Of a DNA stretch of 64,000 nt, positions 36,101 through 45,168 are shown one piece after another (within the stretch, counting starts at the first letter, position 1; every line of letters starts with the position of its first letter). The position numbers and the translations under genes were made by a program. Source of the stretch: Parasphingorhabdus sp. SCSIO 66989 (GTDB lineage: Bacteria; Pseudomonadota; Alphaproteobacteria; Sphingomonadales; Sphingomonadaceae); NCBI RefSeq assembly GCF_032852305.1, contig NZ_CP136594.1:2207501-2271500 (forward strand). Reading direction: 5' to 3'. The notes beneath the pieces are model-generated. The model made no database searches. It was not told the DNA's origin and was given only the letters and a program-made list of their open reading frames with translations.

Positions 36101-36422
36101 GCCCGCACCAGTTCGTTATTGCTGGGCAGCTCAGCAGCGAGCGTATCACTAATCATTAAGGAACACCTTTCATGTCGAGGGAGCGCGGAACCACCCCGAA
36201 TCATTATCGAAAATCGATGTTATCGATAATCAATGTATTATTGATAATCAATAATCTATTTATTGAGGATCAATGCGGGGTTGAGTCCAACTTATGATGT
36301 CTGAAAGTTGCGCGATCGCCTTATGCCCCGGCACAAAACAAGGTCACAAAAATGGGGCATTGAAATCGCAGAAAGGGGTGGTCGCTATCGCCGCGAAAAA
36401 GAGCCCGCAGAACTGAAGGACA
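36101..36422. other. Intergenic region with AT-rich palindromes, no gene
   Basis: 322 bases without a convincing gene between divergently placed S41 peptidase (-) and the end of the histidine kinase (-). The 36200-36265 part is AT-rich and carries several TTATCGAT/ATTGATAATCAAT half-sites. It is therefore the probable control region of the S41 gene. A 60-codon ORF at 36308 overlaps the kinase and lacks coding character. Confidence 0.5.
36237..36255. promoter_or_regulatory. Perfect AT-rich palindrome upstream of S41 peptidase, possible operator
   Basis: ATTATTGAT-A-ATCAATAAT is a perfect inverted repeat (9-bp arms), about 140 bases before the S41 start. An imperfect relative, TTATCGATAATCAAT, is just upstream at 36220-36234. 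The core TGATAATCA also occurs in Fur boxes, but the flanks differ. Bound regulator unknown. Confidence 0.5.
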
Positions 36423-38000
36423 TTATCCCGCCAGCGGCAATCGCAACCTCACCAACAGCCCGCCAAGGTCTTCGCTTTCCTCAAGCATGACCGTGCCTTC
36501 GTAAATCTCAACCACATCGCGGACAATCGCCAAGCCCAATCCGGTGCCGGGCTTGCCGGTGTCGAGTCTCGCCCCACGGTCGAAGATCTGCTCGCGTTGT
36601 TCGGGCGGGATGCCCATGCCGTCATCCTCGACCCATATTTCGGCCATAGGCTTTTCGTCTGCATTGGCTGAGCTATCTTTGTTGTCGACTCCAACGGTAA
36701 CGAAGACGCTACCGCCGCCATATTTGGCAGCATTTTCAATCACATTGCCGAGAATTTCATCCAAATCCTGTCGTTCGACGGTTACGTCGATATCGCGCTT
36801 GCCATCGACATCAAAACGCACATGGCTGTAGAGCCGGGTCACGGCACGTTCCACCGCTTCTACGCTCTGCCAGACATTCGCACGGCTATGAGCATGACCG
36901 CGGCGACCTACAGCGCGCGCACGGGCGAGATGGTGGTCAACCTGACGCCGCATCACCCTCGCCTCACGGATCACCGTGTCGGAAAGGTCATCGGCCTGTG
37001 CGGTGGCTGCGTTCATCACCACCGTGAGAGGGGTTTTCAGCGCATGGGCGAGATTGCCGGCATGGCGGCGCGCCTCCTCGGCCTGGGTTTCATTGTGCTC
37101 AAGCAGCGCGTTAAGCTCGTCCACCATCGGTATTACCTCGCGTGGCAGGCTATCGGTGACGCGATCCTGTTGGCCGGTGCGCATGGCATAAATCGCCTGC
37201 CGCACCCGGCGTAGTGGCCATAGGCCGTAAAACGTCTGCAGTGTCGCCAGAATGATAAGACCAAGACCGAGAACCACGAAGCTCCAGAAAATGGTGCGCC
37301 GAACATCGGCAAGTTGCTCATCCAGTTCATTACGGCTCTGCGCCACCATAAACCACCAGCGGGTGTCGGAATCGGGCAGATAGATACCGCGTTCGATAAC
37401 GCGCAATACGCCGTCATTGCGGGGTTGGATCGATACCGAGACATCATTGCGGTCCGGTGCATCGACCGCAACATCGCCCACAGCCTCTTCCAATTGGATG
37501 ATCTTTGTGGTGTCGTAGATATACGCGGCTTCGGCGCTTTCATTAGCGCGCGGTTTGAGGCTCCGATCCCATAAAGAGCGCGAGGGAAAATCCTGATGGC
37601 CCTCGCCGCTTATCTGCCAATAGAGACCGCTATCGGGTTCCAGAAAGCGTTGGTCACCAAGCGGGCGATTGAACAGCACTTCGCCATCCGGCCCGATCTC
37701 GGCCGAGGTAATCATCGCGTTCAGCACATATTCGAGCTGCTCGTCAAAATTGCTGGTGATGGTGTTGGTGAGAATCCGGTCAAGGATCAGTCCGCCGCCA
37801 AAAAGCAGCACCAGAATCCACGCCGCTGCAATGCTGATCATGCGGCGATTGAGCGAGCCAGTATGCTGCGCCGCTACAGCCTGCTTTTTTGCGGCTTCGG
37901 TCCCAGATGTTGCTCCAGTCTGATCGGCAGATGACGCAGAGGCATTTGCCTCGCTCCCCTGCCGTGCCAATCCGAAATCATCTGGATCCCGATCAGCCAT
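36423..38000 (-). CDS. Sensor histidine kinase, PhoQ-like
   Basis: A 525-residue inner-membrane kinase. Membrane spans near residues 55-75 (ISIAAAWILVLLFGGGLIL) and 220-240 flank a periplasmic sensor domain of ~150 residues. Then a HAMP-like linker, the phosphorylated His in NLAHALKTPLTVVM, N box NVIENAAKYGG, G1 WVEDDGMGIP and G2 GTGLGLAIV. The LAHxLKTPL motif is of the PhoQ type. The ATG at 38000 overlaps the response regulator stop by 8 bases. Signal sensed is unknown. Confidence 0.9.
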   Translation of the reverse strand: MADRDPDDFGLARQGSEANASASSADQTGATSGTEAAKKQAVAAQHTGSLNRRMISIAAAWILVLLFGGGLILDRILTNTITSNFDEQLEYVLNAMITSAEIGPDGEVLFNRPLGDQRFLEPDSGLYWQISGEGHQDFPSRSLWDRSLKPRANESAEAAYIYDTTKIIQLEEAVGDVAVDAPDRNDVSVSIQPRNDGVLRVIERGIYLPDSDTRWWFMVAQSRNELDEQLADVRRTIFWSFVVLGLGLIILATLQTFYGLWPLRRVRQAIYAMRTGQQDRVTDSLPREVIPMVDELNALLEHNETQAEEARRHAGNLAHALKTPLTVVMNAATAQADDLSDTVIREARVMRRQVDHHLARARAVGRRGHAHSRANVWQSVEAVERAVTRLYSHVRFDVDGKRDIDVTVERQDLDEILGNVIENAAKYGGGSVFVTVGVDNKDSSANADEKPMAEIWVEDDGMGIPPEQREQIFDRGARLDTGKPGTGLGLAIVRDVVEIYEGTVMLEESEDLGGLLVRLRLPLAG

Positions 38001-38667
38001 CGCGTTCTTCAGGGTCTTCGAGGCTATAGCCAAGACCGCGAATAGTGGTGATCACGTCGCTGCCCAGCTTTTTGCGGATGCGGGTGACAAACACCTCGAT
38101 GGTATTGGAATCGCGGTCAAAATCCTGATCGTAAATATGCTCGATCAGCTCGGTACGTGACACGACCTTGCCCTTATGGTGCATCAGATAGGAGAGCAGC
38201 TTATATTCCTGTGCCGTCAGCTTTACCGGCTCGCCCGACAAGGTGACTTTGCCCGACCGGGTATCAAGCCGCACTTCGCCTGCGGTCAGCTCAGAGCTGG
38301 CATTGCCCGAAGCACGGCGGATCAGCGCCCGCAGCCGCGCGATAAGCTCTTCGGTCTGAAACGGTTTGGCGAGATAGTCATCGGCGCCGGCATCCAGGCC
38401 CGCGACCTTGTCCGACCAGCTATCACGCGCGGTCAAAACCAGCACCGGGAAAGTCCGGCCTTCACGCCGCCACATGCCAAGCACGGTCAGCCCGTCAATC
38501 TCCGGCAGGCCAAGATCGAGGATCACCGCATCATAATTCTCGGTAGAACCAAGGAAATGGCCATCCTCGCCATCGGTGGATAGATCAACGGCATAGCCGG
38601 ACCCTTCCAGCGTGGATTTAAGCTGTTGGCCCAGCGTTGGTTCATCCTCGACGATTAATAGCCGCAT
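37993..38667 (-). CDS. OmpR-family response regulator, PhoP-like
   Basis: A 224-residue two-domain regulator. Receiver with LLIVEDEPTLG, phosphoacceptor Asp51 in VILDLGLPEIDG, TARDSW and DYLAKPFQ; winged-helix domain with LTAQEYKLLSYLMHH and SNTIEVFVTRIRKKLG. Partner of the overlapping kinase gene. The PepSY gene lies upstream on the same strand, so a three-gene unit is likely. Target genes cannot be told. Confidence 0.92.
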   Translation of the reverse strand: MRLLIVEDEPTLGQQLKSTLEGSGYAVDLSTDGEDGHFLGSTENYDAVILDLGLPEIDGLTVLGMWRREGRTFPVLVLTARDSWSDKVAGLDAGADDYLAKPFQTEELIARLRALIRRASGNASSELTAGEVRLDTRSGKVTLSGEPVKLTAQEYKLLSYLMHHKGKVVSRTELIEHIYDQDFDRDSNTIEVFVTRIRKKLGSDVITTIRGLGYSLEDPEERDG

Positions 38668-38773
38668 GTTCTTCTCCCTGTTTCGGGCATGGTGTGAATT
38701 GCTTTATGAATGGGGAAGCCATTTTCCATGGATGAGGTCAAGTATTTTGGCCGGGAAATATGGTTCGCGTGGA

Positions 38774-39082
38774 TTAACGCCGACGCAGGATACGGCCGCT
38801 TTGTCCGTCAACATCGACAAAGATGACATGATTGTCCTGGATGAATTTCAGCCGGTAAATGCGGGTCTGCGGATCATATTCCGGGCCGAGATAGGTCATG
38901 CCGCGCATCTTGGGCAGCACCTGTGCCTCTATTTCTTTCAGGGACTTAACCCGGCCATCGAGCATCTGCACCCGCGCTTCTTCACTCGCGCCACGCGGTT
39001 TTGCCTGGGCATCAGGCACGGCCAGAGCCGATAGCAGAACAAGGCCGAAAGGAACGGCAAAGAAACGGACAATAGTCTTCAT
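38774..39082 (-). CDS. Secreted PepSY-domain protein
   Basis: A 102-residue protein with a cleavable signal (FGLVLLSALAVPDAQA) and one PepSY-like unit (VKSLKEIEAQVLPKM, YRLKFIQDNHVIFVDVDGQS, ending GRILRRR). PepSY proteins often sit with PhoPQ-like systems and are thought to inhibit proteases or modulate sensing. It is 106 bases upstream of the response regulator and on the same strand, supporting a shared unit. Confidence 0.8.
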   Translation of the reverse strand: MKTIVRFFAVPFGLVLLSALAVPDAQAKPRGASEEARVQMLDGRVKSLKEIEAQVLPKMRGMTYLGPEYDPQTRIYRLKFIQDNHVIFVDVDGQSGRILRRR

Positions 39083-39220
39083 AATCCGACCCGAATAGAA
39101 TTACGCTATTGAATAGGATGTGAATGGCTATGGCATGATCACCAGCGACGCAAGCCTGTTAAGCCTGTTTGATCAATGCCCGCTTGTGCGATCTGGGCCA
39201 AAGCCTTATGCGACCAGCCC

Positions 39221-41035
39221 ATGGCAACACCTCCCATCCTCTCTTATGAAGGGCTCGGCCTGATACAGTGCAGCGGCTGGCTGTTTCAGGATATTGACCT
39301 GCATATCGGCCCGCGCGACCGGCTGGCGCTGATCGGGCGCAATGGTGCGGGCAAGACAACGCTGCTGCGGCTGATTGCCGACCAGATTGAATCGGATCGC
39401 GGCAAGCGCACCATTGTGCCCGGCACCAATGTGGTGATGCTGGCGCAAGATCCCGATTTCTCCGATCATGCGCGGTTGATTGACTTTGCGGTGCATGGCG
39501 CCAATGGCCCGGCAGAGCATGACGTGCAGGCGATTGCGGATCAGCTAGGTATCGATCTCATGCGACCTTCGGCGAGCGCCAGCGGCGGCGAAAAACGCCG
39601 TGCCGCCATCTGCCGGGCATTGGCGCAGGAGCCGGACCTGTTGCTGCTTGATGAACCGACCAACCATCTCGATCTCGGCGCGATTGACTGGCTGGAGGAC
39701 TGGCTATCGCGCTATAACGGTGCGTTTATCGCCATCTCGCATGACCGGACCTTTCTCACCCGTCTCACCAAGCAAACCTTGTGGCTTGATCGCGGGTCAC
39801 TGCGGCGCAAGGAGATCGGCTTTGGCGGCTATGATGCTTGGATGGAAAAGGTCTATGCCGAAGAGGCGCGTGCGGCGGAAAAGATGGATGCCAAGCTGAA
39901 GATTGAGGCGCATTGGCTGGAACGCGGAGTTACAGCGCGACGCAAACGCAATCAGGGGCGGCTGGAAAAGCTCTATGAAATGCGTGCCCAGCGCGCCGCT
40001 ATGCTCGGCCCCAGCGGCAAGGCGAAGCTTGCCGTGGTCAGCGATGATGTGCGCACCAAATCGGTAATTGTCGCCGAGGATATTTCCAAGTCGTTCGGAG
40101 AAGGCGCAGAAAAGCACACTATAATCCGCAATTTCAGCCTGCGCATCCAGCGCGGCGACAGGATTGGCGTGGTCGGCCATAATGGCGCAGGCAAGACGAC
40201 ATTGCTGAAGCTGCTCACCGGCGATCTTCAGCCCGATAGCGGCAGCGTAACCCATGCGAAAACGCTGGATGGGGTGATTATTGACCAGCAACGCAGCCTG
40301 ATGGCGCCGGACAAGCGGGTGCGCGATGTGCTGGCCGAAGGTGGCGACTGGATTGATGTGCGCGGCATACGCAAACATGTTCAGGGCTATCTCAAAGAAT
40401 TTCTCTTCGATCCGGGTATTGTAGACACCAAGGTCGGCATATTGTCCGGCGGTGAGCGCTCGCGGCTGTTGCTGGCGCGCGAATTTGCCCGAGCCTCCAA
40501 TCTGCTGGTGCTTGATGAGCCAACTAACGACCTTGATCTGGAAACGCTCGATCTGCTGCAGGAGGTTATCGCCGATTATGATGGCACGGTTTTGATCGTC
40601 AGTCACGATCGCGATTTTCTCGACAAGACAGTGACGGTTACGCTGGGGCTGGATGGCTCAGGCGCGGTCGATATTATCGCTGGCGGCTATGCCGATTGGG
40701 AAGCCAAACGGCGCGAGACCAAAAAGCAAAAACCGGCGGCGAAGAGCAAAGAGACTGCAGCCAAAACAGCGCTCAAACCCGCCGCGACCAAGACCAAGCT
40801 CAGCTATAAGGATCAGCGCGATTATGATCGCCTGCCCGACCATATTGCGATGCTGGAAAGCGAAATGGCGGAGATTGAGGCACAACTGGCCGACCCTGAT
40901 TTGTATAGTAAGGATGCGGATAAATTTGCGGCTTTGACGGCTAGTCTCGACGGGAAACGTACTGAGAAAGAAGCTTCGGAGGAACGCTGGTTACTGTTGG
41001 CGGAAGAGGTCGAAGCCATGGCGGCGCAAGGTTAG
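39221..41035 (+). CDS. ABC-F family ATPase (Uup-like)
   Basis: A 604-residue soluble protein with two ATP-binding cassettes and no membrane domain. First cassette: LIGRNGAGKTTLLR, signature SASGGEKRRA, LLLDEPTNHLDL; second: VVGHNGAGKTTLLK, LSGGERSRLL, LVLDEPTNDLDL. Between them is the interdomain linker (EARAAEKMDAKLKIEAHWL ... ARRKRNQGRL). A charged C-terminal region (KKQKPAAKSKETAAK, then a coiled coil) is typical of Uup. ABC-F proteins act on ribosomes; Uup also affects DNA structures. The start at 39221 is a better fit than 39176. Confidence 0.9.
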   Translation: MATPPILSYEGLGLIQCSGWLFQDIDLHIGPRDRLALIGRNGAGKTTLLRLIADQIESDRGKRTIVPGTNVVMLAQDPDFSDHARLIDFAVHGANGPAEHDVQAIADQLGIDLMRPSASASGGEKRRAAICRALAQEPDLLLLDEPTNHLDLGAIDWLEDWLSRYNGAFIAISHDRTFLTRLTKQTLWLDRGSLRRKEIGFGGYDAWMEKVYAEEARAAEKMDAKLKIEAHWLERGVTARRKRNQGRLEKLYEMRAQRAAMLGPSGKAKLAVVSDDVRTKSVIVAEDISKSFGEGAEKHTIIRNFSLRIQRGDRIGVVGHNGAGKTTLLKLLTGDLQPDSGSVTHAKTLDGVIIDQQRSLMAPDKRVRDVLAEGGDWIDVRGIRKHVQGYLKEFLFDPGIVDTKVGILSGGERSRLLLAREFARASNLLVLDEPTNDLDLETLDLLQEVIADYDGTVLIVSHDRDFLDKTVTVTLGLDGSGAVDIIAGGYADWEAKRRETKKQKPAAKSKETAAKTALKPAATKTKLSYKDQRDYDRLPDHIAMLESEMAEIEAQLADPDLYSKDADKFAALTASLDGKRTEKEASEERWLLLAEEVEAMAAQG

Positions 41036-41072
41036 TTTACGCAATATGGCCGTTGAGACTCAGAACTTCGTC

Positions 41073-41092
41073 GGCCCCGCGCAGGCGGGGCC
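41073..41092. repeat. Small GC-rich palindrome (REP/terminator-like)
   Basis: GGCCCCGC-GCAG-GCGGGGCC, 38 bases behind the ABC-F stop. Similar in kind to 21197-21216. It lies just in front of the family C hairpin at 41103 and may end transcription of the ABC-F gene. Confidence 0.5.
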
Positions 41093-41102
41093 TGGGCTTT
41101 GA

Positions 41103-41180
41103 CTCGCGCAAAGGCGCAAAGACGCTAAGGGGTTGCGCCAAGTGCTTCATCTTCTTCGCGTCTTTGCGCCTTTGCGCGAG
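41103..41180. repeat. Long hairpin repeat, family C copy 4
   Basis: Left arm CTCGCGCAAAGGCGCAAAGACGC (23 bases, shown in full with key units GCGCAAAG) and its exact reverse complement ending at 41180, with further imperfect pairing inside. Lies between the ABC-F gene and the convergent DUF6456 gene. Confidence 0.8.
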
Positions 41181-41244
41181 AATCAATAACGGCCTCAGCT
41201 CCGCTTGCGCGGGGGTAAAAAATACAACAAGCAGTATTCTAAAA

Positions 41245-41712
41245 CTACTCCCCAGCTATCCGATAATAATCAGCGACCCGGTCCAGCGCCATGCGCAGAA
41301 CCAGCTTGCCTGAACGCGCAGGCCAGCCCAAATCTTTCTCGACGGTGGGAATGGACTCACAAGCGCACACTACCCGCCAGCACAGATCGTTCATATCACG
41401 CCCCGCCGCTGCCAGTGCTTCCTCAAAACGCCGCCGCGCCGCCATGGCATATTCGCTTGGTTCAAGATGCTCGGCAGGTCCGCGACGCTGGCCGCTATCG
41501 ATCATCGCGGACCAGTTCATCGTCGTCATGCCATCAAATTGCGCCCGCTCCCAATCATTGCGTAGCGCTTCCCCCGCATCAAATTGGCGGCGGCTCAAAT
41601 GGCCGCGCGCATAGAGCCAGGAAACTGGGGATTCGGCGAGATTGACACCCGGCTTGGGCTGTGCCGGAGAAGAAGCACTGTGTTTAGTTCTGCGCTGTTT
41701 GGTTTTGGCCAT
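41245..41712 (-). CDS. DUF6456 domain-containing protein
   Basis: A 155-residue protein recognised as DUF6456 by NLAESPVSWLYARG, FDAGEALRNDWERAQF, NWSAMIDSG and the C-terminal LGWPARSGKLVLRMALDRVADYY. Alphaproteobacterial members often have an extra N-terminal helix-turn-helix; here only a basic N-terminal stretch (MAKTKQRRTKHS) is present. Function unknown; nucleic-acid binding is a guess. Divergent from the XRE regulator. Confidence 0.82.
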   Translation of the reverse strand: MAKTKQRRTKHSASSPAQPKPGVNLAESPVSWLYARGHLSRRQFDAGEALRNDWERAQFDGMTTMNWSAMIDSGQRRGPAEHLEPSEYAMAARRRFEEALAAAGRDMNDLCWRVVCACESIPTVEKDLGWPARSGKLVLRMALDRVADYYRIAGE

Positions 41713-41804
41713 AAGAGTCTCCAGTCAGGTTCGTCATGGATTCTCTATTGCCATTTGCGGTTCGCTGTAGGACAGCAGAAAAGACCGCAATCAATGGACA
41801 TGCC

Positions 41805-42368
41805 ATGCAGAATTATATTCGCGCCATTCGTAAGGAACAGGGTCTGACGCTCGCCGATCTCGCCGAGCGCTGCGACCCGCCGACTACGGCTCAGACCATT
41901 GGCAGGCTCGAAACGGGAGTGCGCACGCTTTCGCTGGGTTGGCTGGAGCGTATTGCCGCAGCACTTGATGTTGACAGCGATACCTTGCTGGCGCGGCAGA
42001 ATGATCCCGTCGCTGATCTGGTCGCCATCATTGATGGCGAAGGCGCCCGAACCCCCTCACGACTGGAAGCGATCGCCCCTGCCCGTCTCAGCGAAGGACA
42101 GTTGGTGATGCGTATGGATATCTCGATTGGCGAGTATCGTGCCGGGGATCAGCTCTGGCTCGATCGGCTCGACAAAGACGCTTTTGCCAATGCCCTGAAC
42201 CGCGATGTCCTCTGCCCGCGGCCCGCTGGACGGTTTATCTTCGGCCGTTTGCTTGCTCTGGAAGAGGATAAGATGCAGATTTTGCCTTTGGTTGCCAATG
42301 CGCGGCAGCAGATTATCAATGCCCCCGAATGGCTGGGTGTCGCCACCCATTTGTCCCGCACACTCTGA
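41805..42368 (+). CDS. XRE-family transcriptional regulator
   Basis: A 187-residue protein with an N-terminal helix-turn-helix (MQNYIRAIRKEQGLTLADLA ... TAQTIGRLETGVRTLSLGWLERIA, residues 1-60) and a C-terminal domain of ~120 residues that may sense a ligand. The C-terminal part resembles the peptidase-type LexA/CI-like fold in sphingomonad XRE proteins only loosely, so I do not assign it. ATG at 41805 is preferred; an ORF from 41736 adds 23 residues. The glycosyltransferase follows after 14 bases. Confidence 0.8.
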   Translation: MQNYIRAIRKEQGLTLADLAERCDPPTTAQTIGRLETGVRTLSLGWLERIAAALDVDSDTLLARQNDPVADLVAIIDGEGARTPSRLEAIAPARLSEGQLVMRMDISIGEYRAGDQLWLDRLDKDAFANALNRDVLCPRPAGRFIFGRLLALEEDKMQILPLVANARQQIINAPEWLGVATHLSRTL

Positions 42369-42382
42369 CAGCGGGGGCGGAG

Positions 42383-43555
42383 ATGCGCATCCTCACCCTG
42401 GCAACGCTTTACCCCAATCCGTCAAAGCCCAATTTCGGCATATTCGTCGCGCGCCAGACCGAGAAGCTGGCGAGCTTGCCGGACATCGATGTGACCGTGA
42501 TCAACCCGGTCAGCCTGCCCCCCTTTCCGCTCAGCCGATTGCAGCGCTTTCGCTACGCAGCCCAGCTTTCGGGCGATAGCGGCGCTCCCGCAGACAAAGG
42601 CGGACCGCCGGTGCATCGGATCGCGTTTCAGTCCATGCCCGGAATGGCGGCGCGCAATAATGCGGCATCGATTGCGCGCGCGGTTATCCCGCTGGCGAAG
42701 AAGCTCCATGCCCGACAGCCCTTTGACCTGATTGATGCCGAGTTCTTCTATCCCGATGGTCCGGCAACGGCCTTGCTCGCAAAGGAATTAGGCATACCCT
42801 ACACGATCAAGGCGCGCGGGGCGGATGTGCATTATTGGGGTGCACAACCGGCCAGTTTGAAGCAGATGCTGCCTGCGGCGGATGGCGCAGCGGCTTTACT
42901 GGCAGTGTCCGAAGCGCTGGCCCAGGATATGGCGGCATTGGGCATGGAACGCGACAAAATCCATGTGCACTATACCGGCTGTGATCAGGAGCGGTTCCGC
43001 CCTGATGCCGAGCATAGCATTGCCCCGCCCTTCGCGGATGGCACGCCCTATGCCATCACTGTCGGCGCGCTGATCCCACGCAAAAACCCGCATCTGATTA
43101 TTGAAGCGCTCAAAGCGGTCCCGGGCCTGCACCATATCTTCGCCGGTGATGGCGAAGAACGCGAACGGTTGGAGAAACAGGCCGTTGATTTGGGGCTTGC
43201 CGAGCGGGTGCATTTTCTTGGGTCCGTGGCGCATGATGCTCTGCCCGGACTGCTCGCCGACGCAAAGATGCTGGTGCTGCCGTCGCAATCGGAAGGTCTG
43301 GCCAATGCCTGGGTTGAGGCTCTCGCCTGTGGCACACCGATTGTGATTAGCGAGGCCGGTGGAGCCAGAGAGTTGGTGCGCGATCCTTTGGCCGGGCGGA
43401 TCGTCAATCAGACACCGGAGGCTATTGCTGCGGCTATGCAAGAGTTGTTGGCTCAGCCAAGTGACCCGGAAGCGGTGCGCAAGACAGTCGCAAAGTTCAC
43501 ATGGGAGCGAAATGCGGAAGAGCTGCGCGCTATCTTTGCCAGTGCTATCGGATGA
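42383..43555 (+). CDS. Glycosyltransferase, GT4 family
   Basis: A 390-residue GT-B enzyme. N-terminal ILTLATLYPNPSKPNFGIFV with the acceptor-side pattern, a central ITVGALIPRKNPHLIIEAL, and the donor-side EX7E motif in PSQSEGLANAWVEALACGTP, then VISEAGGARELV. It transfers a sugar from a nucleotide donor in an envelope or exopolysaccharide pathway; donor and acceptor are not determined. ATG at 42383 follows GGGGGCGGAG. It is probably co-transcribed with the XRE gene. Confidence 0.88.
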   Translation: MRILTLATLYPNPSKPNFGIFVARQTEKLASLPDIDVTVINPVSLPPFPLSRLQRFRYAAQLSGDSGAPADKGGPPVHRIAFQSMPGMAARNNAASIARAVIPLAKKLHARQPFDLIDAEFFYPDGPATALLAKELGIPYTIKARGADVHYWGAQPASLKQMLPAADGAAALLAVSEALAQDMAALGMERDKIHVHYTGCDQERFRPDAEHSIAPPFADGTPYAITVGALIPRKNPHLIIEALKAVPGLHHIFAGDGEERERLEKQAVDLGLAERVHFLGSVAHDALPGLLADAKMLVLPSQSEGLANAWVEALACGTPIVISEAGGARELVRDPLAGRIVNQTPEAIAAAMQELLAQPSDPEAVRKTVAKFTWERNAEELRAIFASAIG

Positions 43556-43769
43556 CGGAAAGTGTCAGGAAAACTGGACAAAGGTTACGAAAGTTGCGCT
43601 CGCGAGCCGCAGAAATGCGACCTATCCAACAATCGCCACAGCCATTGCCGTGACGCCTATTGGTATAGCCTGCTTGCCATCCTGTAGGAAACAGCTTTGA
43701 TGTCTAGGGCAAGGACAGTAAGAAGCCAGCCCAACCCGCCCACAGAGCCATCTATACCATTGAAATACA

Positions 43770-44150
43770 TTATGAATTTAACGCATAAAGCGCCGCACTG
43801 ATCCAGCGTTCTTCAGCGCGCATCAGGCCCCAGGTTTTGGCGGCGGCGCGGCTGTCCATCACTTCCAGCCCGATATTGCGTGCCTCCAATGCGCGGCGCA
43901 GAGCAGCAGGCGGATGGATGAGCGTAGGACCGGAGCCTAACAACAGAAATTCCGGTGCCGGGTCGAGCAAAAGCGCCTTGTCCAATGCCGACTCGTCCAG
44001 CGACTCCAGCGCAGGCGGCTGCCAGTCAAAGGCGTTATCCGGCCATAGCACCAGGCCGCCAGGGACAATCCGATCTGCAACGCGAAAGCCCGATGGACCG
44101 ATCGCACTGATCAGTGGCCCGGATATATCCTCACGGCGGATCTCAACCAT
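43770..44150 (-). CDS. Mth938-like domain protein
   Basis: A 126-residue protein of the Mth938/DUF498 family (human NDUFAF3 relatives): IGPSGFRVADRIVPGGLVLWPD, LLLDPAPEFLLLGSGPTL, AARNIGLEVMDSRAAAKTW-like segment and LMRAEERWISAALYAL. In alphaproteobacteria it is regularly the gene after secF, as here (3 bases). NDUFAF3 helps assemble mitochondrial complex I; the bacterial role is unproven. Confidence 0.88.
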   Translation of the reverse strand: MVEIRREDISGPLISAIGPSGFRVADRIVPGGLVLWPDNAFDWQPPALESLDESALDKALLLDPAPEFLLLGSGPTLIHPPAALRRALEARNIGLEVMDSRAAAKTWGLMRAEERWISAALYALNS

Positions 44151-44153
44151 GAA

Positions 44154-45152
44154 TCAGGGCTCTGCGCCGTCATAGCCTTCGGCGAGACGCCGCTGCGCCT
44201 TTTCGCTGTCAGATTCGACCGGTACAAAGCTGTCCGGGCCGACACCGAGCCAGATCAGCACCGGCGAGGCGATATAGATGGACGAATAGGTGCCGATAAT
44301 AACGCCGAACAGCATCGCCGCGCTAAAGCCGAAGATCACATCCGGGCCAAGCAGCACCAGCGACACCAGCACGATAATCATGGTCAGGCTGGTGCTGACT
44401 GTACGCGCCAGCGTTTCGTTGATCGACAGATCGAGCAGATTGCTGATCTCCATCTTGCGATATTTGCGCAAATTCTCGCGGATACGGTCATCGATAACAA
44501 TGGTGTCGTTGAGCGAATAGCCGATAATGGTCAGCAAGGCGGCAATGATATTGAGGTTAAACTCCAACTGCGTCAGCGCGAAGAAACCGAAGGTCAGCGC
44601 AACATCATGGAACAGCGCAAACAGAGCACCGACACCAAATTGCCACTCAAAGCGGAACCAGATATAGATCGAGATGGCGATCAGCGCGAAGACCAGCGAG
44701 TAGACGCCAGTACTGAGCAATTCCTCCGATACCTTGCCCGAAACCGCGTCGACCCCATCAATGCGCACGCCCTGTTCGGCAAAGCGCTCCTCAATCATAT
44801 TGGATACCGCGACAGTCGCGCTATCGGCTTCCTGCAGCTCATCGCCACCCTCGGCATTGAGGCGCATGCGGATGGCGACCTCATTGGGTTCGCCAAAGCG
44901 TTGGATATTGGCATCGCCGAGATTGAGTGCGGCAATGCTCTCGCGCAGCTCAACAATTGGAGCTTCCTCGACCTTCTCAAAGGTGACGCGGAATTGCTGG
45001 CCACCGACAAAGTCGACACCAAAGTTCAGGCCGCGCGTCATCACCAGAGCAATGGATGCAATGATCAGCAACACGCTGAAACCGACAGCCACATTGCGCA
45101 GCTTGAGAAAGCCGATATTGGTTTTTTCAGGAACCAGTTTAAGCAGTTTCAT
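44154..45152 (-). CDS. secF: Protein translocase subunit SecF
   Basis: A 332-residue inner-membrane protein with six membrane spans and a large periplasmic loop. Motifs LNFGVDFVGGQQFRVTFE, FRFEWQFGVGALFALFHDV, and IGYSLNDTIVIDDRIRENLR are typical of SecF. It works with SecD to complete export through SecYEG using the proton gradient. Start at 45152 (MKLLKLVP) preferred over 45218, which would overlap secD. It lies 16 bases after secD. Confidence 0.95.
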   Translation of the reverse strand: MKLLKLVPEKTNIGFLKLRNVAVGFSVLLIIASIALVMTRGLNFGVDFVGGQQFRVTFEKVEEAPIVELRESIAALNLGDANIQRFGEPNEVAIRMRLNAEGGDELQEADSATVAVSNMIEERFAEQGVRIDGVDAVSGKVSEELLSTGVYSLVFALIAISIYIWFRFEWQFGVGALFALFHDVALTFGFFALTQLEFNLNIIAALLTIIGYSLNDTIVIDDRIRENLRKYRKMEISNLLDLSINETLARTVSTSLTMIIVLVSLVLLGPDVIFGFSAAMLFGVIIGTYSSIYIASPVLIWLGVGPDSFVPVESDSEKAQRRLAEGYDGAEP

Positions 45153-45168
45153 GTCTCCGGTCCCTTCC

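Noticed and set aside
36237-36255. Classical Fur box
   Set aside because: The core TGATAATCA matches but the flanking hexamers do not follow the Fur consensus, and no iron-uptake gene is adjacent.
36308-36490. 60-codon ORF at the end of the histidine kinase gene
   Set aside because: Overlaps the kinase's C-terminal codons and shows no coding signature or ribosome site.
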